Part shown: positions 10,901 through 17,969 of the stretch, piece by piece | Layout of the letters: every line of letters begins with the position of its first letter | Position numbering within the stretch: position 1 is the stretch's first letter | DNA from: Defluviitaleaceae bacterium | Lineage (GTDB): Bacteria; Bacillota; Clostridia; Lachnospirales; WQUN01 | NCBI GenBank assembly: GCA_009779755.1 | Contig: WRDO01000012.1 | Span: 1-64,000, forward strand | Reading direction: 5' to 3' | Length of the DNA stretch: 64,000 bases | Program-made: the position numbers and the translations under genes | Notes under the pieces: model-generated | The model's input: only the letters and a program-made list of their open reading frames with translations | Database searches by the model: none | What the model was told of the DNA's origin: nothing

Positions 10901-11361
10901 GCAGTTTGGCTCACATCAAAAACAGGTACTAATTTGAACGCTACACTCCGCTTGGTGAGTTCGGTCAATTCTTCCAAGATGGGTTTTCCGTTATCGTCCA
11001 ACATCACCTTGCCAGTAGTGGGGTCAATTTTTTCAAACAGTTCTGTTTTGGGTTTAATTTCAATGGGTGCAAAAATCCGCAAGGCCGTTTCCCCTCGTTT
11101 TGGGGAGCGGTTAAACTTTTCTTTCCATAACTTAAAGCTGGCTACCTTTGTGGCTTTTGGCATTTGCGAATGGATAAGCATGATATTCCGGCTTGAATAG
11201 TTGTGGAAGTGTGACATGGATTTTAGATATTCCTTGTACTTGTCGCTTGAGAATAAATCCTTAACACCCGCTTCCAGCTTATCGGTCAGTTCTTTGGTTC
11301 GGATTTCGTTTTCTTCTTGCCAAGCCTGTTTATCGAATTTTGGTTTTTCCGTATCAGCCAT
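7978..11361 (-). CDS. Polyvalent ICE protein: ArdC-like N-terminus, HEITH zinc peptidase, YodL-like and DUF3849-like domains
   Basis: 1127 residues. The N-terminus resembles the ArdC ssDNA-binding module (SRNIMLIHSQMP). A zinc-metallopeptidase motif, HEITHARLHD, follows near residue 225. The middle has a YodL-like part (LPLKLMRALELFKQDHTIYR, near 760) and a second similar unit near 880. The C-terminal region around 990-1080 resembles DUF3849 (DSRKINVECGSAIDRAVI), and a Lys-rich tail follows. Such polyvalent proteins are encoded by ICEs and phages and are thought to enter the recipient with DNA and act in antirestriction. The start has a strong ribosome site (AAAGGAGG) and overlaps the preceding small gene by 8 bp. 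Domain boundaries are approximate. Confidence 0.85.
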   Translation of the reverse strand: MADTEKPKFDKQAWQEENEIRTKELTDKLEAGVKDLFSSDKYKEYLKSMSHFHNYSSRNIMLIHSQMPKATKVASFKLWKEKFNRSPKRGETALRIFAPIEIKPKTELFEKIDPTTGKVMLDDNGKPILEELTELTKRSVAFKLVPVFDVSQTAGEPLPQLAEDLIGNVEHYEAFIDTLKEVSPLPIVFEPMNENQDGYCQYGVKIGIREGMSEIQTVCAIIHEITHARLHDRDKTIETDKPAPKEVKEIEAESVSYVVCQKYGIETGANSFGYLAIWGTHDLNEFKASQDTIRKESNTLINAIDDRFKVICKERGIDLTATEQIAETTPQTQAVEPPTEPQFATEATTQTIAGVEFTVNEVVQLVTNMTITNEPNRQAGINQPPPGEENKALSREQRIYEQLSELFPNITSGEYLYQRMEAGAAMMPLSLEWISNNRLSVMHTYAQNGDLMYDPMIVYEVNQEAKTATSVEFQQSNPPIYQIVDEDGVGHSIDGNGNERRIHNLQAELNDFTAMFLSNIKQQNYVPVTAVLRDEVYKDPAVYFNADQKPFNLGFIYESEGTTILNNLDKDNSGNVDTVGGIAKVAHVDSFRNVTYFEDRLPADVVQIINEVELINEQNKQANVDRQSPAFYHIGSGPTENGVEVWNWNETEDKNGQPKFLATINFDREITFLDDSLPDDVKIDIKRLSTANWKEIYAIEMAGKDYNPPPPPWEKEFMPDSSISIGDRDEYGYVEDDMLPLKLMRALELFKQDHTIYRLYEDGTESMAYEFDDIKFHQGIYGIEREDWQKSLEYRENANKTNQQQEVAIESAFINAKEDTFAIYQIMDDSEKARNYRFEGLSYLEQRGLEVNRNHYVIVHTEPLTPDTTLEGIFQKFNEPPKDFSGHSLSVSDVIVLNKGGDITSHFVDRFGFSELPAFLGIEKQPEQAAPAVHKGGSEPTTPPIAPPAESPTVQIPDIPRKDQPIYTLSIDEALRKGEIDAYHDSRKINVECGSAIDRAVIASNYEEYRYDLNSAVRDVIDKYGADRVAWVLASNVNYYNYDGRLTTASKNWAKTFDTPTPDVYLQSHMIIIEGLVDKFRKVEKEKPSLMSALDKGEKKSKTEFDGKAQPGLDALDKTKKKTGMEV

Positions 11362-11575
11362 TGTTTACCTCCTTTGCGAATTTATCTTTGAGCATGAGCA
11401 AGGTTATTTTGTGCCTGTTGTCGCACACTTCGGCAGTTGCCACAGCATTTATAAAAGCCTTGTCGCTTGTTAAATCTTCAAGGGCTTCCAAGATGTGAGG
11501 GCAAATACCATATTCACATTGCTTGCAAAAAAGGCAATAATCGCAATCCATATCGGCATAGGTGTTCTTGTGCAT
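11354..11575 (-). CDS. Small Cys-rich hypothetical protein
   Basis: 73 residues, start MHKNTYADMDCDYC. The ATG at 11575 has AGAAGGAG seven to eight bases upstream, so it is preferred to a longer frame reaching 11680 that crosses a hairpin. Five cysteines cluster near the N-terminus (CDYCLFCKQCEYGIC), suggesting a small zinc- or iron-binding fold. No named family is recognised with certainty. It overlaps the start of the 1127-residue protein by 8 bp. Proteins with a similar Cys-rich start recur in this class of ICE, but no function is known to me. Confidence 0.7.
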   Translation of the reverse strand: MHKNTYADMDCDYCLFCKQCEYGICPHILEALEDLTSDKAFINAVATAEVCDNRHKITLLMLKDKFAKEVNNG

Positions 11576-11602
11576 GGGGTCGCTCCTTCTTTTTAAATAG
11601 TA

Positions 11603-11633
11603 AAAGCCGCCTGTTTGAGTGACAGACGGCTTT
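11603..11633 (-). terminator. Hairpin between two small ICE genes
   Basis: Inverted repeat with arms AAAGCCGCCTGT and ACAGACGGCTTT (one G-U pair). On the minus strand it is followed by a run of T-rich sequence (TATTTAAAAAGAAGG region), so it may act as a weak terminator or attenuator. It lies in the gap between the genes at 11649-11873 and 11354-11575. Confidence 0.55.
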
Positions 11634-11648
11634 CGGGGAAATGAATGA

Positions 11649-11873
11649 TTATATTTCGGATAGGGATTGGTTGCGGTCATCCTTGTGGCGTTCCCGCCGT
11701 GCTTCGGTAATATCGTCCTTGTGCCGTTCTTGTTTCCGATGCTCTAATGCTTCCAAATGTTCCAACATAGAAGAACGGGATTTATTATTGATAATGCCGT
11801 CACCGACCATGTTGTAATTATCCTCGGCGGTTATTTCAGCCGCACAAAGAAAATTCGGTTTCTTCTTAACCAT
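11649..11873 (-). CDS. Small ICE protein, DUF4316-like tail
   Basis: 74 residues. The N-terminal segment PNFLCAAEITAEDNYNMV resembles the C-terminal piece of DUF4316 proteins of Tn1549-like ICEs. The rest is highly charged, with an imperfect duplicated ERHKDD unit. It overlaps the end of topB by 8 bp and precedes an attenuator-like hairpin. The family link is by eye only and the function is unknown. Confidence 0.65.
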   Translation of the reverse strand: MVKKKPNFLCAAEITAEDNYNMVGDGIINNKSRSSMLEHLEALEHRKQERHKDDITEARRERHKDDRNQSLSEI

Positions 11874-13968
11874 TCTTCACCGTTCCTTTCGATTCAAAGT
11901 CTATTTTGAACGAGGGATAACCCTCACCGTTATCGTCCAAGATGATTGTGGCGTTGTAGGGTTTGCTCGTCTTTTCGGAATGTAGCCCCTTCAAAAAAAT
12001 TCGCCCTTCGGTTACGAGGGCGATTGCGATTTCCTTTGTGAGCGTTACCCGCTTTGTCGTGAAATACTTGCTTTCCTTGAAAATGGCGAATTTACAACCC
12101 TTGTTATCGCAGAAGAAACCTTTGGGCGATTCAACGATACCGCCATTACATCGAGGGCATTTCCCGATACCTTCACCGCCGCTTGTAAGCGGTCTGCTTG
12201 ATGGGAACAAGGCTTTGAGTTCGTCCGGCGCAGTATGATGGGATTTCACCGTTTCGGCAACGGACTGATTGATTGCCGTCATAAAGGCATCAGCCGTTTG
12301 TTTGCCATGTTCAATATTCTTTAGTTCGTGTTCCCATTCGGCGGTCAGCTTTGGCGATTTTACCGTGTCGGGCAGAACCTTAATGAGATTCACACCTTTT
12401 TCGGTAGGTAGCAGCAGTTTGTCTTTTCGTGCCAGCAACCCCGATTTTACAAGATTTTCGATGATGGCGGCTCGTGTTGCGGGTGTTCCAAGCCCTTTAC
12501 GTTCAACATCGTCGGGCATATCTTCCGCTCCAGCCATTTCCATTGCAGACAAAAGCAAATCTTCTGTGTAATGCTTTGGCGGTTTTGTGAACCCTTCACG
12601 AACAAAAGCATTGACCGCAAACTGTTCACCTTCGGATAATTCGGGCAAGGGTTTTTCCTCATCCTTTTTTGATTTACCGATACTGACAAAAAAGGATTGT
12701 TCAACGGCTTTCCAACCGTTATGTGTTATGGTTTTACCTTTTGCAGTAAAGGCTTCACCTTCACAATCCAGCGTTATCACCGTTTCAGCGTATTGGTGTT
12801 TATCCGACAAAGCAGATATAAACCGGGTACAAATCATTAAGAGGATATTCCGTTCTGCTGTTGGTAAAGAGGTAATATCAGCGTTCGGCATGGTTGATGT
12901 GGGTATGATGGCATGGTGGTCGGTGACTTTTGCGTTGTTTACCACTTGTGCCGGATTTATACTCAAATTACCAACCGAAAAAGGCAGTTTTTCCGCTACA
13001 TCAATTACCAATGGCGGTATGCCAATCGCCATATCCTCGGTGATAAATCGGCTGTCCGTTCTTGGGTAGGTTACGATTTTTTGCTCGTAAAGGTTCTGTA
13101 CGGCGTTCAATGTCTGTGCAGCGGTGTAACCAAAAAGCCTGTTAGCTTCCCTTTGCAAAGTGGTGAGGTCGTACAGCTTGGGAGCGGATTCTGTTTTATC
13201 CTTCCGCTCAACGGACTTCACTACAGCGTTTTTGTTGTCACACGCTTCGGCGATGGCTTCCGCTTCGTTTATATCCGTGACTTTTTTCCGTTCGGCTTTC
13301 ATATCGCCGTTGGTTATTTCAACCGTGTAGTACGGCTCTTTTGTAAAGGAAGCGATTTTATCCTCCCGCTCCACAATCATAGCAAGGGTTGGGGTTTGTA
13401 CCCGCCCGACACGGAGTTGTGCGTTATACAGAACAGAAAACAAACGAGAGTAGTTCATACCGACAAGCCAATCGGCTTGCTGGCGGCACTTCGATGAATG
13501 AAACAGTCCATCGTATTCCTTCCCGTCTTTCAGATTACGAAAGCCGTCAGCGATTGCGGATTCTTCCATACTGCTAATCCATAAACGCTTGATGGGCTTT
13601 TTGCATTTTGCGTGTTCGTAAACAAGGCGAAAGATTAACTCACCCTCCCGCCCGGCATCGCAAGCGTTGATGATTGTATCAATATCCTTTCTTTTCATAA
13701 GGTCAACAAGGATTTTAAGTTGCTTTTTGGTGCTGGCGGTAGCGGTATATTTCCATTCATGCGGAGCAATCGGCAAATCAGCATACCGCCACTTGGCGTA
13801 CTTCTCATCATAGGTTTGCGGTTCAGCAAGCCCAAGCAGATGACCGACACACCAAGAAATCACATAACCATTACCCTCATAGCTTCCGTCACGGCGGGTC
13901 TTTGCACCCAACACATCAGCTAAAGCCTTTGAAACAGAGGGCTTTTCGGCAATTACAAGGTTAAGCAT
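11866..13968 (-). CDS. topB: DNA topoisomerase III (type IA)
   Basis: 700 residues. It relaxes and decatenates DNA by single-strand passage, and in ICEs it probably assists transfer or replication. Visible motifs are the TOPRIM start (IAEKPSVSKALADVLG), the acidic DAGREGE motif near residue 105, the active-site tyrosine in VTYPRTDSRF near residue 302, and a C-terminal zinc ribbon (CPRCNGG ... CDNKGC) around 620. Length fits the ICE-borne TopB subgroup. It overlaps the LPQTG protein gene by 8 bp, so the surface protein and topoisomerase lie in one transcript. Identification is secure. Confidence 0.97.
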   Translation of the reverse strand: MLNLVIAEKPSVSKALADVLGAKTRRDGSYEGNGYVISWCVGHLLGLAEPQTYDEKYAKWRYADLPIAPHEWKYTATASTKKQLKILVDLMKRKDIDTIINACDAGREGELIFRLVYEHAKCKKPIKRLWISSMEESAIADGFRNLKDGKEYDGLFHSSKCRQQADWLVGMNYSRLFSVLYNAQLRVGRVQTPTLAMIVEREDKIASFTKEPYYTVEITNGDMKAERKKVTDINEAEAIAEACDNKNAVVKSVERKDKTESAPKLYDLTTLQREANRLFGYTAAQTLNAVQNLYEQKIVTYPRTDSRFITEDMAIGIPPLVIDVAEKLPFSVGNLSINPAQVVNNAKVTDHHAIIPTSTMPNADITSLPTAERNILLMICTRFISALSDKHQYAETVITLDCEGEAFTAKGKTITHNGWKAVEQSFFVSIGKSKKDEEKPLPELSEGEQFAVNAFVREGFTKPPKHYTEDLLLSAMEMAGAEDMPDDVERKGLGTPATRAAIIENLVKSGLLARKDKLLLPTEKGVNLIKVLPDTVKSPKLTAEWEHELKNIEHGKQTADAFMTAINQSVAETVKSHHTAPDELKALFPSSRPLTSGGEGIGKCPRCNGGIVESPKGFFCDNKGCKFAIFKESKYFTTKRVTLTKEIAIALVTEGRIFLKGLHSEKTSKPYNATIILDDNGEGYPSFKIDFESKGTVKNG

Positions 13969-15937
13969 GGGCTTTTACTCCTTTACGTTTGAATGGTTTA
14001 TGCTGATTCAACAACACTACGCCACACAGCAGGGTAAGCGATATAAATACCGTACCCAACACATAGTTCATAACAGGCGTTAATTCCCCGGTTTGCGGTA
14101 AAGTGATAACGCCATAATCAACATAAGGGATATTCGCATCACGCTGGATTGTTACTTCTACCGATACATCACTCGTACCCACGGTAAAGAATATCCTTGA
14201 CTGTTCACGCAAAAAGCCGAATTGGACGGAGTTGTTCCGCAAATAATATTCGCCAGCGTTCAATGAAATGGTGGCTCTACCGTTCATATCGGTAGTGACT
14301 TCACCCACACGTTGGTTATCGTTGACTCGGTAAACCATAAAGGTAGCACCGTGCAGGGGAATCCCCGATGTTTCGGCTCTTGTGAAAATATCAATACGGT
14401 TCTGTGTCGGTCTGCTTGGTGTCGTTGATTGTGTTGGGGTAGTTACGGCAGGCCGTTGTGCCGTTGGTGCTTGCGGTGTCGGTGCGGTTGTTGGGGCTGG
14501 TTGAGGAATAACGCTCGCCGTTACGGTCAAATTCGTAATCGTAACCGCTCGGATTGTGAAATTAACACGTTCCATATCACGGCGGTAGCCTTGTGGCATT
14601 ACGGCGTTTCGTTTGAAATACTGCCCCGGCGGTAAAAATGCAGATGCTTCACCAAAGGCATTGGTTGATATTGTGGTGATAACTTCGTCCGTCATTACAT
14701 CGTGGATTGTATAAACCACACCCTCTAACCTTTCTTTTGTATTAGAAGAAATGACCGTAATAAGCACTCTGCCGTATTCCGCTTCGGGTGATGGGGTCTG
14801 TTCGGGCGTTTGGATTGGTGCGGTTGGGGTGCTGTTTATAATGGAAACTTCCCTTATCGTTCCAGCCGCTATCCGTACATTCACACGCTCGGTATCAAAT
14901 TCAAAACCCTGCGGAGTGTGCAGTTGCCGTAAAAAATAATCATCGGGTACAAGAGTAACCGCCGCTTCACCGAATCGGTCTGTGATTAATTCGGCAACAA
15001 GGCGATTATCCATTGAACGGCGTATTTCAAAGATAGCCCCTTGAATCGGCTCTCTTATTCCGTCAAGCCTTGCCGTAACAATCAGCCGCCCCGGTTGCAG
15101 AGAGGTTTCTTGTTGTGACGGTGGGGGTGTAGGTGTGGGGGTCGGCGTTGGGGTTGGTGTGGGGGTCGGTACTGGCTCTGGTCGGCTTGTAAGGTTTAAT
15201 TCGTTAAGCCTGTTTGCCGCAATCCGCACGTTTACTCTGTCGGGGTTTGGTATAAACCCTCTGATTGTTTGTACTTCACGTACAAAGTAATCGCCTATCG
15301 GCAAATCAATAGCAGCTTCGCCAAAAACATCCGTAACCAAAAAAGCGACAAAATCACCGTCCATCGCTCTGCGTAGCTCAAACATTGCACCGTTTAATAA
15401 TTGACCTGTACCCTGCGCCCGTAAAGTTATTAAAAGCCGTCCGGCTTCAACAGGCGGCGGGGTAGGTTCGGGAGTCGGGGGTTGGGTAGGTACGCTGAAA
15501 ATCGTTATTTCTTGCCGTAACCCTGCGGTGACGGTGGTGTTTACCATGTTGGCTATCGGTGCATGACCGTGAGCGGGTAAGATAATAACGATATTGTAAT
15601 TTCCCTGCGGTAACGGTATTTCCATCGTCCTACCTGTGCTGTCGGTAGCCACTTCCGCAAGGCGGGTAGCTTCGCCGACACGGTAAACAGCAAAAACTGC
15701 TCCGTGCAGTAAACGTCCGTCATGGGTGCTGTTGATGATAACCAAACTACCCAAAGGCATTTCTTGGATTGGCGGTTCGTCTAATAAATCCTCGACGTTT
15801 TCATAAATACCGTTGTTAAATCCATACCCTTCATCCGTGCCGTCCGAGTAGGCAAATGCCGTAAAAGACATTGACATAACCATTACCGCCGACAACAGAA
15901 GCATGAAAATTGATTTTATATGATTGGTTTTCCGCAT
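13961..15937 (-). CDS. LPQTG-anchored surface protein with five CnaB/SpaA-like repeats
   Basis: 658 residues. A signal peptide (MLLLSAVMVMSMSFTAFA) precedes five beta-sandwich repeats of about 80-90 residues, each with a pattern like GAxFxxRR...TDxFGEA..LPxGxYF. They are separated by Pro/Thr linkers, including a PTPTPT tract. The end is a classical sorting signal: LPQTG, a hydrophobic helix and a basic tail. It should be covalently attached to the wall, presumably by the sortase encoded directly upstream. The first-strand Lys used by true CnaB domains for isopeptide bonds is missing in all five repeats. A role in donor-recipient contact is likely but inferred. Confidence 0.92.
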   Translation of the reverse strand: MRKTNHIKSIFMLLLSAVMVMSMSFTAFAYSDGTDEGYGFNNGIYENVEDLLDEPPIQEMPLGSLVIINSTHDGRLLHGAVFAVYRVGEATRLAEVATDSTGRTMEIPLPQGNYNIVIILPAHGHAPIANMVNTTVTAGLRQEITIFSVPTQPPTPEPTPPPVEAGRLLITLRAQGTGQLLNGAMFELRRAMDGDFVAFLVTDVFGEAAIDLPIGDYFVREVQTIRGFIPNPDRVNVRIAANRLNELNLTSRPEPVPTPTPTPTPTPTPTPPPSQQETSLQPGRLIVTARLDGIREPIQGAIFEIRRSMDNRLVAELITDRFGEAAVTLVPDDYFLRQLHTPQGFEFDTERVNVRIAAGTIREVSIINSTPTAPIQTPEQTPSPEAEYGRVLITVISSNTKERLEGVVYTIHDVMTDEVITTISTNAFGEASAFLPPGQYFKRNAVMPQGYRRDMERVNFTIRAVTITNLTVTASVIPQPAPTTAPTPQAPTAQRPAVTTPTQSTTPSRPTQNRIDIFTRAETSGIPLHGATFMVYRVNDNQRVGEVTTDMNGRATISLNAGEYYLRNNSVQFGFLREQSRIFFTVGTSDVSVEVTIQRDANIPYVDYGVITLPQTGELTPVMNYVLGTVFISLTLLCGVVLLNQHKPFKRKGVKAHA

Positions 15938-16684
15938 TTATTGGCCTCCCTCAATTTTTTTCGCCCGAACAAGCAAACGGTGAGTTGCTTCTCTGATGGG
16001 CGTACAGGTATATAATGTGATGATTGATTCGTTTTGGGGTTGGATAAAAGCAATCTGATTGTCGGGTGTGATTACCAATATTTCAAAAACTTCAAAAGCC
16101 ATGTACTGACCGCTCATGGCTTGAAACCCGATAACATCGCCGTTTTCCATTTCATTCAAACGGTTGAACATTGAACCAAAAGTATAATTACGATGCCCTG
16201 CAATAACGGCATTGCCGATTTCTCCGATAACCGCCGTTTGCGGTATATGACCCGGTGCTATCCGTAGTTCCGGCTCCTTTACACCATCCATAATCGGTAA
16301 TTTTAAACCTATGCGGTCTATGGTGAGGATGCCGATGGGGATAATACCGTTTGGAAAATCCGCTGGGTTGAGCGGTTCAAGGGGTGGACATATTTCGGGT
16401 TGTTCCTCCGATTCGTGTGATTCGTTGGGGATATACAGTTCATCTTGATATTCATTGGCATACCCATCGTCATCGGGAATAATCGCTTCATATTCGTTGG
16501 TTGGATTATCATTTTCGCTAACATCGGCTTCATAATCGGGCATGACCGCAAGTATGCTTCCGAGAAGATTTGATTGCTCGTTAAGGTTTGCTTGCCGATT
16601 AAATGACGGCGAAACAAGAAACCATACTCCAACGCAAAAGGCGGTCAATATGACCGCCACAAGCACAATCGTTTTTATCTTCAT
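15938..16684 (-). CDS. Sortase, class C/D-like
   Basis: 248 residues. An N-terminal membrane helix (residues 5-25) and an acidic low-complexity spacer precede the sortase fold. Catalytic residues are visible: His in IAGHRNYTFG near 162, Cys in TLYTCTP near 225 and Arg in RLLVRAKK near 237. The TLYTCTP and RLLVR pattern is of the class C/D kind rather than the class B sortases common in CTn elements. The gene ends one base before the start of the LPQTG protein and shares a base with the stop of the DUF4366 gene, so enzyme and substrate are tightly co-expressed. Class assignment is by motif only. Confidence 0.9.
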   Translation of the reverse strand: MKIKTIVLVAVILTAFCVGVWFLVSPSFNRQANLNEQSNLLGSILAVMPDYEADVSENDNPTNEYEAIIPDDDGYANEYQDELYIPNESHESEEQPEICPPLEPLNPADFPNGIIPIGILTIDRIGLKLPIMDGVKEPELRIAPGHIPQTAVIGEIGNAVIAGHRNYTFGSMFNRLNEMENGDVIGFQAMSGQYMAFEVFEILVITPDNQIAFIQPQNESIITLYTCTPIREATHRLLVRAKKIEGGQ

Positions 16685-17625
16685 TAAACATCTCCCTCGG
16701 TTTTCGGTTCGTCCTCGTCCGTGTTGTAATAATCTTCGTCCACATCATCGGCAGCTTCGGCTTCGGTTTCAAATTCCATTTCTTCGCCCGTATCTTCCTC
16801 ATCCTCGTCCTCATCGTCATAATCGCCATTGCATTTTTGTTTTTTCGGGCGAACAATTTTAAGGTAATACCCAGCACCTCCGGCTACCGCTATGGCAACC
16901 AACATGAAAATCAAAGTGCCGTTGTTGCTACTCTTGTCGGCAGGGGGTGGGGCTGGCGGTTCTTCTTGTGTTATTTCGGGTTGTTGTTCATTGGGGATTT
17001 GCGGTGTAGTGGTTACAGGAATACCGCCGCTGTTGTTATTGTTTACATTCAAATCTGTACCGTTTTGTGCGGCAAGGGTTATCAAGTCTTGTTCGGTCAC
17101 GGCATTTAAGAAGTAGACATTATCTGACCCACGCTGACGGTCAACGATTAGGAAAAACACATTGCCCGCAGGGGTGGTAAAAGTGAAAAATTCTTTATCA
17201 TCACCGTCTGTTGCGTTATCCAACACGGACGCTTGCCCCGCCGGGGTGAATGGGTTTGATGATGTGACGGGTATGCTTTGCGGAGGGGGTTGTAAACCAA
17301 TATAGTGCGGATTAATTAAACCCACTACGTTAGACACGTTACCCGCAAAGTCTACTGCATGGATTGAAAGGGTATCGCTGTTACGAAAAGCGATTAAATC
17401 TACCCGCAAAACACCGTCTACACGGAAGTTAAACCGTTGGTCGTTGATAAAAATGGCTTCAACACCCAAAAAGCCGCCCGATGCTTCTATCCGTATAATA
17501 TCGCCCTCGACAGCAGCGTTTACGGTTGGTGGGTTGCCGTTTTGGGAAGCGTAAACCGTTGCCGGAAAAAGAAAAGCACCCACGCAGAACATGAGTGCCA
17601 ACAGAATTACATATTTTGCTTTCAT
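16684..17625 (-). CDS. DUF4366/CD1107-family conjugation protein
   Basis: 313 residues. It has a signal peptide, an extracellular domain (to about 200), a Pro/Asn-rich stretch, a membrane helix (GTLIFMLVAIAVAGGAGYYL, near 240) and a very acidic cytoplasmic tail of Asp/Glu runs. This arrangement fits the CD1107 (DUF4366) proteins encoded in Tn1549-like transfer operons. They are thought to be membrane components of the mating apparatus, with no known enzymatic activity. The start codon shares a base with the DUF4315 stop (TAATG). A strongly acidic C-terminal tail is unusual enough to suggest a partner-binding region. Confidence 0.82.
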   Translation of the reverse strand: MKAKYVILLALMFCVGAFLFPATVYASQNGNPPTVNAAVEGDIIRIEASGGFLGVEAIFINDQRFNFRVDGVLRVDLIAFRNSDTLSIHAVDFAGNVSNVVGLINPHYIGLQPPPQSIPVTSSNPFTPAGQASVLDNATDGDDKEFFTFTTPAGNVFFLIVDRQRGSDNVYFLNAVTEQDLITLAAQNGTDLNVNNNNSGGIPVTTTPQIPNEQQPEITQEEPPAPPPADKSSNNGTLIFMLVAIAVAGGAGYYLKIVRPKKQKCNGDYDDEDEDEEDTGEEMEFETEAEAADDVDEDYYNTDEDEPKTEGDV

Positions 17626-17945
17626 TAAATTGAATCCTCCTCATCATCAATAATTGTTATTAGAGCGGTTTCGCCCTTAGTTAGCGGTTCATTGGCGGTT
17701 GTTTCCACGTTAGGGATGGTTTCCAAGTTAGGCACAGTACCGCCATTTTGCTTTTCTCTGAACATCTGCACAAAAGCGGCCAGTTCATCGGGAGCAATAT
17801 CCACACCACGGACAGCCGCCACAATATCGGCGTTTTCAAGGTCGGTAAGCTGTTTTTCCAGTTCCCGATAACGAATCTGCCCCTTGTTTAGTTTATCTTT
17901 CAACTTTTCCATTTCGTCTTTAATTTTCGCAATTCTTGGGTTCAT
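17625..17945 (-). CDS. DUF4315 family protein
   Basis: 106 residues. The N-terminal half is a charged coiled coil (KIKDEMEKLKDKLNKGQ) followed by the family segment IVAAVRGVDIAPDELAAFV. DUF4315 proteins sit between the M23 peptidase and DUF4366 genes in many ICEs. They are assumed to be structural or regulatory parts of the transfer machinery, but no function is proven. A good ribosome site (AAAGGAG) precedes the ATG. The C-terminus is variable and Thr/Asn-rich. Confidence 0.88.
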   Translation of the reverse strand: MNPRIAKIKDEMEKLKDKLNKGQIRYRELEKQLTDLENADIVAAVRGVDIAPDELAAFVQMFREKQNGGTVPNLETIPNVETTANEPLTKGETALITIIDDEEDSI

Positions 17946-17969
17946 GCTACGCTCCTTTCCCCGTATTCA

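Noticed and set aside
15120..15180. GGTGTGGGGGTCGG-type tandem repeats
   Set aside because: They encode the PTPTPT linker of the LPQTG protein and need no other explanation.
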